From positions 1 to 64,000 of the forward strand of contig JAAXGN010000153.1 in NCBI GenBank assembly GCA_012267415.1: a DNA stretch of 64,000 nucleotides. Reading direction: 5' to 3'. Below are positions 8,753-16,430 of this stretch, piece after piece. The translations under genes and the position numbers were made by a program. The notes below the pieces were generated by a model. That model was not told the DNA's origin and made no database searches. It saw nothing but the letters and a program-made list of their open reading frames with translations. The DNA comes from Candidatus Poribacteria bacterium. Lineage in GTDB: Bacteria; Poribacteria; WGA-4E; WGA-3G. How positions within the stretch are numbered: the first letter of the stretch is position 1; every line of letters starts with the position of its first letter.

Positions 8753-10768
8753 TTAAACAACGCTTAGCACCAACCATACACCAAGTCCAAAAAGCAGGAG
8801 TCCCATTCCTACCTTGACGGAGACTAGGTGTTTCTGTAATATACCGCCAAGCTGCATGCTGGTTGTGCCCCAATAGACACATCCAAAAACAACAAGCAAC
8901 GGTAAAACAAACATAATATTATACAGGAGCAGAAAGGAAAGCGCGTGTGCACGCATACCTTCTATTCCTGCGACAAATGTCAATGTCGGCAAGTAGACCT
9001 GTCCTGTACAGACAAGTTCTAAAGCCGATATAACAAATCCGATAACAAGTGCACCGGCGATAACACCAGAGGTGCGGGTCTGTTCTCGGATAACCTTATG
9101 AATCCGCTGTTTCAAAGCACGAGGTAGCTGCAACAAGATGTCTTTCGTTTTACCTTGTTTAGCCTTAACAGCATCATATAAACTGAGTCCTGCTAATGCA
9201 AATGTTGCAGTAGCAGCTAACAGATAGACACATTTCGCAATACCCGAAAATTGGTTGATATAGTTCATAAACGAAAGTGTGCCTAATCCTAAAAGTAGAT
9301 ACGTTCCAAAGACTGCCAGTGCAAACGCACCACCAGCAACTAACATCTCTTTTCTTCCGCGTCCGACCAAATTCATATAAGAGATGAAAAATACAATCGT
9401 AGCAAACGCACACGGGTTGATCCCATCCAGCAAACCCGCACCTGCCACTGTCAAAATGCCAAATCCGTGAAACCGATTAAGGATTTCAGATTCTGCAGTT
9501 TCCAATTGTGATTCAGCTTCCTTTATTCGGGATGCAACGCCAGTTGTCCGATGTGTTTGGATAACATCCTCAAGTCTTTGTTCGTTTAGTTCTCCTATCA
9601 AAGCAGAATCTCCGATGAAAACAGCGGGTGTGGTAAGCCGTTTTAATTCAGGAACATCGTAAAGTGTACCCATCGCTTCAAAAAGTGCTTGTTCAGTTTT
9701 GGCATTGCGTTGGTCAACAACGAGCTGCGGGTACTTTTCCGTTAGTTTTTTGAGTGTTTTTACTGCCCGAGCACATTTTTGACAACCCTGTTTATGAAAA
9801 TAGACAAGATGTATTCCATTGTCAGACCCTTGATGTTCTGCCGTGTCAAAAGATTCCGATGTTGATGTTAACGTCACATAAGCCTCTAATAGATGTGAGA
9901 TATTCGCGTCCGGTGTTATTTCTTCAGAGACGTTGTGGTATCGGTTTTCAAATGTGTGTATATCTCCTTTTTTGTCAATCTCCACTGTTAATGCACCGAC
10001 AGCAGCACCTTCTGTTGCGTTTACCACAATCGACGTCCCCTTATCATAAGTCGGATGTTCAGAACGCAAAGTTTCAGGTTGTTCACCGTTTGCCACAATC
10101 AGAACGTCTATCCACGGCATTGTGTTGGCTAAAGTCTGTGCCTCATCTTGGGTACTGTGATACACAACGACCACAAAATCACTATTGCCAATAAGTTCCG
10201 CTTTCAATTCCGCTAAAGCAGTATGCGGTTGTGTCAGTTCAAGCTTATAGGGTTCTTGTGTGTATGTTTCAGATATTAAGCCGACAACTGCTACATTCAT
10301 TGAAGACACTTTTTGAATTAGATATGGAGGAACTACACCCTGTTTTGCGTTGGCACAAGCAAAAGCAATATTTGGATGGTTCGCGTGAAGTGCAGCAAGC
10401 ATTTCTGAAGAGAACGATAACTCATGAGGACCGAGACATAAGACATCTACATCCATCGCATCTAACGCAGAAAGTCCGATCTGATAAATCCACTCTGCAC
10501 TGAAATCTAAATTTCTATCGGCTGCATCAATGAGATTTCCGGTATGCAGATTTAACACCGCGTCAAGTTCAGTGCGGAGGTCTAATAGAAGGGTGTGCCG
10601 ATGTGCTAACCCGCCTACCTGTTCACTACCACAGCCGTGTAAAGCGAGTTGTCCGTTTTCCTCACCTGAATAGAAAATCGTCAATGCCGTTACTGACTTC
10701 ACAGAACAGACTAAGAGTAGAAATATGAAAAGATATGTAAGAGTTCTTATATACTGATACCTATTCAT
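8753..10768 (-). CDS. fusion: UshA-like phosphatase domain, thioredoxin-like CxxC domain, CcdA/DsbD membrane domain
   Basis: Three modules are visible after a signal peptide. Residues about 29-290 resemble the metallophosphatase (UshA/5'-nucleotidase) fold: LTIFYSGEENGQL, GGLAHRHTLL, TGNLIDAADRN. Residues about 320-400 are thioredoxin-like with C329-Q-K-C332 and a cis-Pro-type TTPAVFIGD. Residues about 434-671 are a six-helix CcdA-type domain with the paired cysteines in DGINPCAFATIVFF (C453) and ELVCTGQVYLP. CcdA/DsbD domains pass electrons from cytoplasmic thioredoxin to periplasmic thiols, so the CxxC domain is a likely acceptor. The phosphatase part lacks an obvious full metal-ligand set and may be a sensor or scaffold. 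GGAG precedes the start. A second UshA-like redox fusion lies at 25.2 kb. Confidence 0.8.
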   Translation of the reverse strand: MNRYQYIRTLTYLFIFLLLVCSVKSVTALTIFYSGEENGQLALHGCGSEQVGGLAHRHTLLLDLRTELDAVLNLHTGNLIDAADRNLDFSAEWIYQIGLSALDAMDVDVLCLGPHELSFSSEMLAALHANHPNIAFACANAKQGVVPPYLIQKVSSMNVAVVGLISETYTQEPYKLELTQPHTALAELKAELIGNSDFVVVVYHSTQDEAQTLANTMPWIDVLIVANGEQPETLRSEHPTYDKGTSIVVNATEGAAVGALTVEIDKKGDIHTFENRYHNVSEEITPDANISHLLEAYVTLTSTSESFDTAEHQGSDNGIHLVYFHKQGCQKCARAVKTLKKLTEKYPQLVVDQRNAKTEQALFEAMGTLYDVPELKRLTTPAVFIGDSALIGELNEQRLEDVIQTHRTTGVASRIKEAESQLETAESEILNRFHGFGILTVAGAGLLDGINPCAFATIVFFISYMNLVGRGRKEMLVAGGAFALAVFGTYLLLGLGTLSFMNYINQFSGIAKCVYLLAATATFALAGLSLYDAVKAKQGKTKDILLQLPRALKQRIHKVIREQTRTSGVIAGALVIGFVISALELVCTGQVYLPTLTFVAGIEGMRAHALSFLLLYNIMFVLPLLVVFGCVYWGTTSMQLGGILQKHLVSVKVGMGLLLFGLGVWLVLSVV

Positions 10769-10832
10769 CTAACACTCCATCAAACTTGTAAGTTCAAGCA
10801 AAAAAACTAAGAGGGATTTCACCCATTTAAAA

Positions 10833-11074
10833 TGATACATAAAACGAAAAAAAGTGAGTTTTTTCTAAAATTTCAGTCAAAACAGGCAAAAAACAATAGA
10901 TTCCGTGGAAATTACTCAAATAGCGATCCATTAATAATCAATCAATAAAATTCCAACACGTTAGGAATTTGATCACATTCTACCCTTCATAACTTAAGAC
11001 GTATTTTTTTACCCAAAAAGGTGCATAAAATAAGGCAAAAAACGAAAAAAATGAACTTTTTCTAAAATTTTAGT
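10833..11074. repeat. composite dispersed repeat, copy 1
   Basis: This gap carries a composite element also present at 24990-25281 in the same orientation. A half-unit (CATAAAACG, then CTAAAATTTCAGTCAAAAC and CAATAGATTCCGTGG) is followed by a core with the near-palindrome AAATTCCAACACGTTAGGAA and CTTCATAACTTAA. A second half-unit (GGTGCATAAAAT, then CTAAAATTTTAGTC) ends just before the stop of the next gene. No transposase gene is present. It fills nearly all of the 321 bases between two genes. Confidence 0.7.
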
Positions 11075-11089
11075 CGATTTGTTATACGG

Positions 11090-11860
11090 TTACTTGCCTT
11101 GTTTAAGTTTTCCCCAGATAGTGGCTATCTTCAATTGTGGTAAAACAGCGAGTCCTAACTCTGAAAATTCAAAATAATCTACCCATGCATTTCCAATCTG
11201 AGTTTCATTTCCTTTCAATACAAACGCGATTATCTCTATAGAGGAAAATTCAGTATCTTTAAAATCAGCGCGTTTTTCACCATCCGCGTACCACTGAAAA
11301 TGTCCACGATTAAAGCGCAGTTGCATGGATTCTAGCTCTCGCGTTTCCCAAATAGTACCCGGATGCCGGGGAATATGCCACTTCGGAAAAGGATCTGGAC
11401 TGTCCCAACCGTTCACACTTTTTGCACGTATGGTATGTGTATAAAACAGATAAAAAAAAGGTCTTTCTTCAGGTGGATGCTCAAATAACTTTCCGATAGC
11501 GACACCAAAATCTGATCGTTTTGATCCTAAGTTTTTTAAGGTAATTTTGAAGTGTCTATATCCAGGCTTTATTACCTGTCTCTGAATTATCTTTCCGCGA
11601 ACGGAAATGTCAAAACTTTCATAGGTTGCAAGCAGACCTTTAAATTGAAACAGTTCAGTTGTGATACGTGGCACCTGAATCCTCCCCCGAAGATGACCTC
11701 TTTCAACATTCCATATAGACTGTTCACCCCATAGTTCCCAATTATCTTCTTTCCAAGCATCAAATTCTGTCTGATAACTTTCTGCAAAACTGTATAAGGA
11801 AAAAACGGTAGACGTATAAAATATGGCAATCCACACTAAGATGTTTCTTTTCTGTTTCAT
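11090..11860 (-). CDS. exported concanavalin-like protein with WGxLK tail
   Basis: The signal peptide MKQKRNILVWIAIFYTSTVF ends near FAES. The mature chain begins YQTEFDAWKEDNWELWGEQS IWNVERGHLRG, the strand pattern that opens LamG/DUF1080-like (concanavalin A-like) domains, and continues with ITLKNLGSKRSDFGVAIGKL and a late MQLRFNRGHFQWYADGEKR. It ends in LKIATIWGKLKQGK, the WGxLK tail shared with six other products here. It is the most divergent of four consecutive paralogues (11.1-14.4 kb) and the closest relative of the fragment at 19.7 kb. The ligand is unknown; such domains often bind or cut carbohydrate, but no catalytic residues stand out. Confidence 0.7.
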   Translation of the reverse strand: MKQKRNILVWIAIFYTSTVFSLYSFAESYQTEFDAWKEDNWELWGEQSIWNVERGHLRGRIQVPRITTELFQFKGLLATYESFDISVRGKIIQRQVIKPGYRHFKITLKNLGSKRSDFGVAIGKLFEHPPEERPFFYLFYTHTIRAKSVNGWDSPDPFPKWHIPRHPGTIWETRELESMQLRFNRGHFQWYADGEKRADFKDTEFSSIEIIAFVLKGNETQIGNAWVDYFEFSELGLAVLPQLKIATIWGKLKQGK

Positions 11861-11894
11861 ATAACACCATTTTAAATAGAGTTGTTTTAGAAAT

Positions 11895-12728
11895 TTACTC
11901 AGGACGTTTCAATTGTCCCCAAATTGTTGTAAGTTTCATTTTTTCTAACTGAACTGCAAGACTATGATTAGGAATATTGCTCCCAGAGACTGAAAAACTT
12001 GAGATGTTTCCTCCAAACCATTCGCCTCCGAAATGGCATGTAATGAGTAACCCTACAACATTGATCTTCGTGAAGTTCTCGTCAATGAATTCGGTTAGCA
12101 GAACTCCGTTTGTAAACAACTGGAACTGTCCTGAGTCAAAAACTGCTTCCAAGTGACGGGTCGTGAATGGAAACTTGTCTCCATACCACGCTTTTGTATT
12201 ACCTCTACTATAATCATCCTTTTTTGAGAAAGTCACTTTACTTGTTTCTTCGGGACTGAAAATGTATCCCTCAACTGCGAAATCATTGATATTCAGTATT
12301 TTCCCGAGGAACAAGCAGAGCTCCCCCCTACCATTTGGCCCTTCTTGTGGATAATTAATTTTCTTTCCTGTCACTATCAATCGATCAAGTTGAAATTGGT
12401 GTTTGTTCCAGTGCAGAAAATCCGCTGCAGTTTTTTCACATCTTGGACTTGCACGAGGCTTTCTAATTTGTGAGAAAAGGATACCATCCACAACTTCCCA
12501 TGTGGCGTTCCAAGGATCACCCTCTGCGATTCTTTCCCATCCTATGAGCTCTTCATCATCAAAGGTATCTTGCCAAACACCAGCGAAACTATATCCGCAG
12601 AAATAAAAATTCAATAGTACGAAACAGATGACGTTTTTTTGATGCAATTTAATACATAGTGAATTTAAAGCAATAAAACTTAGATACCTATAAATTCGGA
12701 GTATGGCTTTTATTATTTTATTTGTCAT
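11895..12728 (-). CDS. exported concanavalin-like protein with WGxLK tail
   Basis: A long N-terminal extension with a late hydrophobic stretch (NVICFVLLNFYFCGYSF) ends near AGVW; GAGGT eight bases before the ATG supports this long start. The mature domain opens WQDTFDDEELIGWERIAEG and WNATWEVVDGILF and keeps the family blocks FLHWNKHQFQLDRL, LCLFLGK, GYIFSPEETSKV, TRHLEAVFDSGQFQLFTNGV LLTEF and FSVSGSNIPNH. The C-terminus is MKLTTIWGQLKRPE. A C-terminal tag shared by otherwise variable exported proteins suggests a sorting or anchoring signal, but this is inference. The paralogue at 12.8 kb lies 33 bases upstream on the minus strand, so they are probably co-transcribed. Confidence 0.7.
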   Translation of the reverse strand: MTNKIIKAILRIYRYLSFIALNSLCIKLHQKNVICFVLLNFYFCGYSFAGVWQDTFDDEELIGWERIAEGDPWNATWEVVDGILFSQIRKPRASPRCEKTAADFLHWNKHQFQLDRLIVTGKKINYPQEGPNGRGELCLFLGKILNINDFAVEGYIFSPEETSKVTFSKKDDYSRGNTKAWYGDKFPFTTRHLEAVFDSGQFQLFTNGVLLTEFIDENFTKINVVGLLITCHFGGEWFGGNISSFSVSGSNIPNHSLAVQLEKMKLTTIWGQLKRPE

Positions 12729-12761
12729 AACTTTACCTCATGTGGTATTAACAGATGTATG

Positions 12762-13520
12762 TTAATGATGATCAGAGCCTTTTAACGTGCCCCAAGTAGA
12801 AGTAAGATGTGTACCACGTAACTTTACATCAAGATAATTGTGGTTAGGAATATCTTGTCCAGAAATAGAAAAAGTATTGATGGATGCCATAGATTGATCC
12901 CCAAAGGGTCTATAAGAAATTATCAATCCGACAACATCAATCAACACGATCTCATCATCAAAAAATTCTGTCAATAGAATGTCTTGTGTAAAGAGTCTGA
13001 ACTTTCCAGTATCAAAAACCACCTTTAAATGGTTTGTTGTTAGTTGAAACCTATCATGATATTGTGCTTTCACTTTACCTATCCTGTAAACTCCTTTTGC
13101 AGTTAATGTCATTTTTTCTGTGTCTTCTGGACTGAACATATAACCTTCTATAAAGTCAGGAGCTGGTAGACGTTTGCCAAGAAACAAAGAAAATTCACTC
13201 TTACCATTGTGTTGAAACTGTCCGTAACGCATTTCTTCAGCTATCACAGTTAATCTGGGAAGTTGAAATTGACGGGCTTTCCAGATCAAAAGATCAGATG
13301 CATTCACCTGAATCTGCGGAGGTTTCTTAATACTTGCTATGAGAAGTCCTTCTTCAACTTCCCAGGCAGCAGACCAAGGGTTATCTTCTAAAATACGTTC
13401 CCAATCGTTGAGTTTTGTTTCATCAAACGCATCTCTCCAAGTGCCAGCCTGACTATATCCAACTGCAAAAGTACTTGAAAGCATAGCACAAAGGGTGATT
13501 ATGATGATGCACTTTTTCAT
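12762..13520 (-). CDS. exported concanavalin-like protein with WGxLK tail
   Basis: A compact signal peptide (MKKCIIIITLCAMLSSTFAV GYSQ) is followed by AGTWRDAFDETKLNDWERIL and WSAAWEVEEGLL, the opening of the family domain. Later blocks are LLIWKARQFQLPRLTV, FSLFLGKRLPAPDF, GYMFSPEDTEKM, LKVVFDTGKFRLFTQDILLTEF and FSISGQDIPNHNYLDV. The C-terminus reads HLTSTWGTLKGSDHH, so the WGxLK motif sits six residues from the end. No clear Shine-Dalgarno sequence is seen, and the 25-base spacing from the upstream paralogue suggests translation from a shared message. Confidence 0.7.
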   Translation of the reverse strand: MKKCIIIITLCAMLSSTFAVGYSQAGTWRDAFDETKLNDWERILEDNPWSAAWEVEEGLLIASIKKPPQIQVNASDLLIWKARQFQLPRLTVIAEEMRYGQFQHNGKSEFSLFLGKRLPAPDFIEGYMFSPEDTEKMTLTAKGVYRIGKVKAQYHDRFQLTTNHLKVVFDTGKFRLFTQDILLTEFFDDEIVLIDVVGLIISYRPFGDQSMASINTFSISGQDIPNHNYLDVKLRGTHLTSTWGTLKGSDHH

Positions 13521-13545
13521 GATACTTTAATAAATGTTAATTCAC

Positions 13546-14364
13546 TCAGAAATGTTTCAACATTCCCCAGGTCGTGGTTAAATGCTCTCGCTGCAACCGC
13601 ACATCAAGCGAATTGTGGTTAGGAATACCATTCCCAGAAATAGAAAAAGTAGATATACTACCTATGAACGAATCTCCTGGAAATTCAAACACGACTATCA
13701 GACCGACGACATCAATCACAGAAACCTCAACGTCAACGAATTCTGTTATTAACAGGTTCTGTGTGAACAATTGAAACTTTCCGGCGTTGAAAAAAACCTT
13801 TAAATGACCTGATGTCAGCCGGAACTTGTCATCATAATTTGCTTTCACTTCACCAACTTTGTAAATACCATTGGTCGAAAATTGCATTTTTGTTGTCTTT
13901 TCAGGGCAGAAAATATAACCCTTGGCAAAGTCGGGTGCAGTTTGATTTAGACCAAGGAACAAGCAAAGATGACCAGAATTGTGTCTTGAGTGCCGATCAT
14001 AGAACATCCCTTCTCCAACAACAGTTAACCGATTAAGTTGAAAATGTTGAACATTCCAGTGCAGAAAATCCGCTGCTGTTACTTTTTCATCCTTAGGGTT
14101 TAGAATTTTAGCGAAGAGTCGGAACGGTTCATCCACGAGTACCCATCTTACAAACCACGGATTCTCCTCCGCAATACGTTCCCATCCATTCAGCTCTGCT
14201 TCACTAAACTCATCTCTCCAAGTTCCTGCATGACCAAATCCACTTAATAAAACATTCAAGATTACTATATAGAATATAATAGTAATTATCTCTTTTCTCG
14301 TTCCTGCAACAAAATTTGAAATACACCAAGAAAATATAAAAACATTTCCTGTTTTTACTTTCAT
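13546..14364 (-). CDS. exported concanavalin-like protein with WGxLK tail
   Basis: The N-terminus has two hydrophobic stretches, the second (IITIIFYIVILNVLLSGF) ending at the usual AGTW. The domain opens WRDEFSEAELNGWERIAEEN and keeps FLHWNVQHFQLNRLTVVGEG, LCLFLGLNQTAPDFAKGYIF, LTSGHLKVFFNAGKFQLFTQ and FSISGNGIPNHNSLDV. The C-terminus is HLTTTWGMLKHF. By eye it is closest to the copy at 22.9 kb, and both copies follow a member of the second exported family (14.5 and 24.0 kb). That points to duplication of a two-gene block. CAGGT precedes the ATG. Confidence 0.7.
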   Translation of the reverse strand: MKVKTGNVFIFSWCISNFVAGTRKEIITIIFYIVILNVLLSGFGHAGTWRDEFSEAELNGWERIAEENPWFVRWVLVDEPFRLFAKILNPKDEKVTAADFLHWNVQHFQLNRLTVVGEGMFYDRHSRHNSGHLCLFLGLNQTAPDFAKGYIFCPEKTTKMQFSTNGIYKVGEVKANYDDKFRLTSGHLKVFFNAGKFQLFTQNLLITEFVDVEVSVIDVVGLIVVFEFPGDSFIGSISTFSISGNGIPNHNSLDVRLQREHLTTTWGMLKHF

Positions 14365-14483
14365 AGTAGGTTACCTGTTTGTAGTAGATCAATCATAATA
14401 TTAAGCTTGCAGAGTCAATACATCAAAATAGAAGACAATTATAAGAAGGAATAAAACCAATCAAAATCTTGTTTAAGAAAGAA

Positions 14484-14514
14484 GCAATGGGAAGATAGTG
14501 CTTCTTCCCATTGC
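14484..14514 (-). terminator. rho-independent-like terminator
   Basis: A perfect 12-bp stem (GCAATGGGAAGA with TCTTCCCATTGC) lies 22 bases past the stop of the exported protein gene at 14.5 kb. On the minus strand it is followed by TTCTTTCTT. A related hairpin follows the paralogous gene at 24.0 kb. Confidence 0.65.
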
Positions 14515-14535
14515 AGGAATTGCTAAGTTTCAGAT

Positions 14536-15240
14536 CTAATTCACCTCAATGCAGTCATGCCAACTATTAGTATCTTGCGACCATCGACTGAGTGTATCTG
14601 GTTGATCAGGACGAAATTCAGGATCACCAAAGTCTTCATCAAAGACTTCCAATAAATTACCAAAATCAATCTCAGCAGACTCACAATAATACTTATAAGT
14701 GGTCGATTCCTTGTAGTAATATGGACAGACATATTCTATTCCATTGTCGTGAGAATGGTGCATCCATGTAGTCACAGAAGCATCAACTGCCACATAAGTC
14801 TCACCAACATTTGGGACGACCCGCGAATGTGACTCGGATCCACTCCAGGGAAACCCATCTACTACATCTCCAAATATATTGAGTAATCCACTTGTAGTTA
14901 CTTCTGCGGTGTTAGTTCCCCATGGTGTAGCGTCTGAGGTAAAATCCCAACGCTGTTCACGATGCCAATTAATTTCATCTGGCACCCATGAATCTGATAC
15001 GCTTGCATTTTCTGTAGTCACGTAAGTGTCAAAACCATTAACTACACCACAGAGATCACTGGAACTGATTTCTGTGCCGAAATACATGCCATCTACGCCC
15101 GGGGGTCCATAATAAGGTTCCGCACCTGCTGGACATACGTCTACATCTAACCCCGCTTTTGAAGTTACGACACAAAAGCCTATTACTAAAACCATTACTG
15201 GAAGTAAAGCAGCTATGATTAAACCCGATTGCTTACGCAT
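14536..15240 (-). CDS. exported Cys-containing protein, paralogue of 24.0 kb
   Basis: The N-terminus MRKQSGLIIAALLPVMVLVI is a signal peptide or anchor, preceded by AAAGGAG. The rest of about 205 residues has six cysteines, Trp- and Tyr-rich blocks (REQRWDFTSDATPWGTN, PWSGSESHSRVV, YVCPYYYKESTTYKYYC) and the ending DTLSRWSQDTNSWHDCIEV. The paralogue at 24.0 kb shares all these blocks. No known family was recognised. An NAS sequon (TTENASVSD) could be an acceptor for the nearby STT3-type enzyme, but that is speculative. It heads the block of WGxLK paralogues on the minus strand and is separated from them by a terminator. Confidence 0.65.
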   Translation of the reverse strand: MRKQSGLIIAALLPVMVLVIGFCVVTSKAGLDVDVCPAGAEPYYGPPGVDGMYFGTEISSSDLCGVVNGFDTYVTTENASVSDSWVPDEINWHREQRWDFTSDATPWGTNTAEVTTSGLLNIFGDVVDGFPWSGSESHSRVVPNVGETYVAVDASVTTWMHHSHDNGIEYVCPYYYKESTTYKYYCESAEIDFGNLLEVFDEDFGDPEFRPDQPDTLSRWSQDTNSWHDCIEVN

Positions 15241-15424
15241 TGTTTAGTTCTCCTTTGATATTTGCACATTACTTGTGCTTATAGAATAAGGGTTTTTCTT
15301 ACTAATGATATTGCAAAGACGGTGGATACCCTTTTAACCACATATCACTGCAATGACGAGTAAAGTCAGGTTCAGTTTGTCATTCTCGCGATAATTGAAG
15401 CTCTTGTCAGAATTATCAATCGCA

Positions 15425-15904
15425 CTACTCCTGCTGGATAAATAAATCTATTCCATAGCTATGTTGAGGTAAACATGCCGTCAAAAAACCGGTAGCTGCC
15501 AATATAACATCAATGAAAACTATCTTCCAATTAGGTGACGATGAAATCAAGAATCCCCAGGTTTCTAAAATATTAAAAAGAAAATTTGCACAGCCGCAGT
15601 TCGTCAAAGATAGTTTTTGCAGCAATACTTTTGTTATCGCTATAGCAAATATCAAAAACAGGAGCGATGCAAGTATACCTGAACTTCTTGAATGATAACC
15701 GATGCATAATGTTATCCCCAACGTGATTTCCGCAGAAACTATTAGATAACTTACGGGTTTTACCAATAGAATTGGTAATATTTGATATGCGACAGCATCA
15801 GAGATAAAAGCACTGAAACCTATTAGTTTAGCAATTCCTGAGAATAGTAGAATCGCACCAAGAAAGATTCTTAGAGTTGTTATCAACAGTAATGGAATTG
15901 TCAT
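15425..15904 (-). CDS. MauE/DoxX-type membrane protein
   Basis: Four or five membrane helices after MTIPLLLITTLRIFLGAILL FSGIAKL, which matches the opening of MauE/DoxX proteins. A CGC motif (SLTNCGCANFL) sits where the family carries its conserved cysteines. MauE is needed for making the disulfide-rich small subunit of methylamine dehydrogenase, and the wider family is tied to periplasmic thiol redox. I take the ATG at 15904 rather than the longer reading to 16021: it overlaps the rhodanese stop as ATGA, and the longer N-terminus is just rhodanese sequence in another frame. Rhodanese-MauE pairs recur in bacteria, so they likely act as one thiol or sulfur relay. Confidence 0.75.
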   Translation of the reverse strand: MTIPLLLITTLRIFLGAILLFSGIAKLIGFSAFISDAVAYQILPILLVKPVSYLIVSAEITLGITLCIGYHSRSSGILASLLFLIFAIAITKVLLQKLSLTNCGCANFLFNILETWGFLISSSPNWKIVFIDVILAATGFLTACLPQHSYGIDLFIQQE

Positions 15905-16347
15905 TCTGTTTCCAGTGTGTGTCCTAATGCTTGCCAACCTTGCACTCCACGCGGAAAGAACTTTACGTTTTGGTAACCGTATCCGATTAACACATTCATC
16001 AACTGATAGGCGTTTGGACATTCAATGCTCCCGCAGTATGTAATCAAAAGCATACTTTTGTCTGTTGGAAGAACGTTCAAGTAATGTTTCACACGATTAA
16101 TAGGGAGATTTACGGCACCTGGAATATGTCCTTGCCGGTAGTTTGATGCGGATCTTGCGTCTACAAAAACAGCATCTCCTCTCTTCCAAAATTGGTGAAC
16201 CTTTGGAAAATCAACTTGCAGGGAGGAACTGTTGGATACATTTGAGGTTGAAACTATAAGTCCAAACAGATCCATTCCCCATAGCGTTACGGATCCAATA
16301 CTGATCCACATACAAACGATAAGCACGTCCTTGATAACTTGTTTCAA
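15901..16347 (-). CDS. membrane-anchored rhodanese-like protein
   Basis: The start is a TTG at 16347 with AAGGT seven bases upstream. One N-terminal helix (DVLIVCMWISIGSVTLWGMD) anchors the protein, and residues about 45-148 form a rhodanese domain: VFVDARSASNYRQGHIPGAV NLP, then the active-site loop ITYCGSIECPNAYQL and GVQGWQALGH. The catalytic cysteine is probably the first in CGSIEC. Rhodaneses carry persulfide sulfur or act as thiol relays; with the helix at the front the domain should face the periplasm. The next gene, MauE-like, is coupled by a four-base overlap. Confidence 0.75.
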   Translation of the reverse strand: MKQVIKDVLIVCMWISIGSVTLWGMDLFGLIVSTSNVSNSSSLQVDFPKVHQFWKRGDAVFVDARSASNYRQGHIPGAVNLPINRVKHYLNVLPTDKSMLLITYCGSIECPNAYQLMNVLIGYGYQNVKFFPRGVQGWQALGHTLETE

Positions 16348-16430
16348 CTTTTTTACCTTATATAATAGATTCTATTATCGTCTTGAGATTGTCTTGAAAA
16401 ACTATGCACTATCATGTCGAGTTGTGCCAC

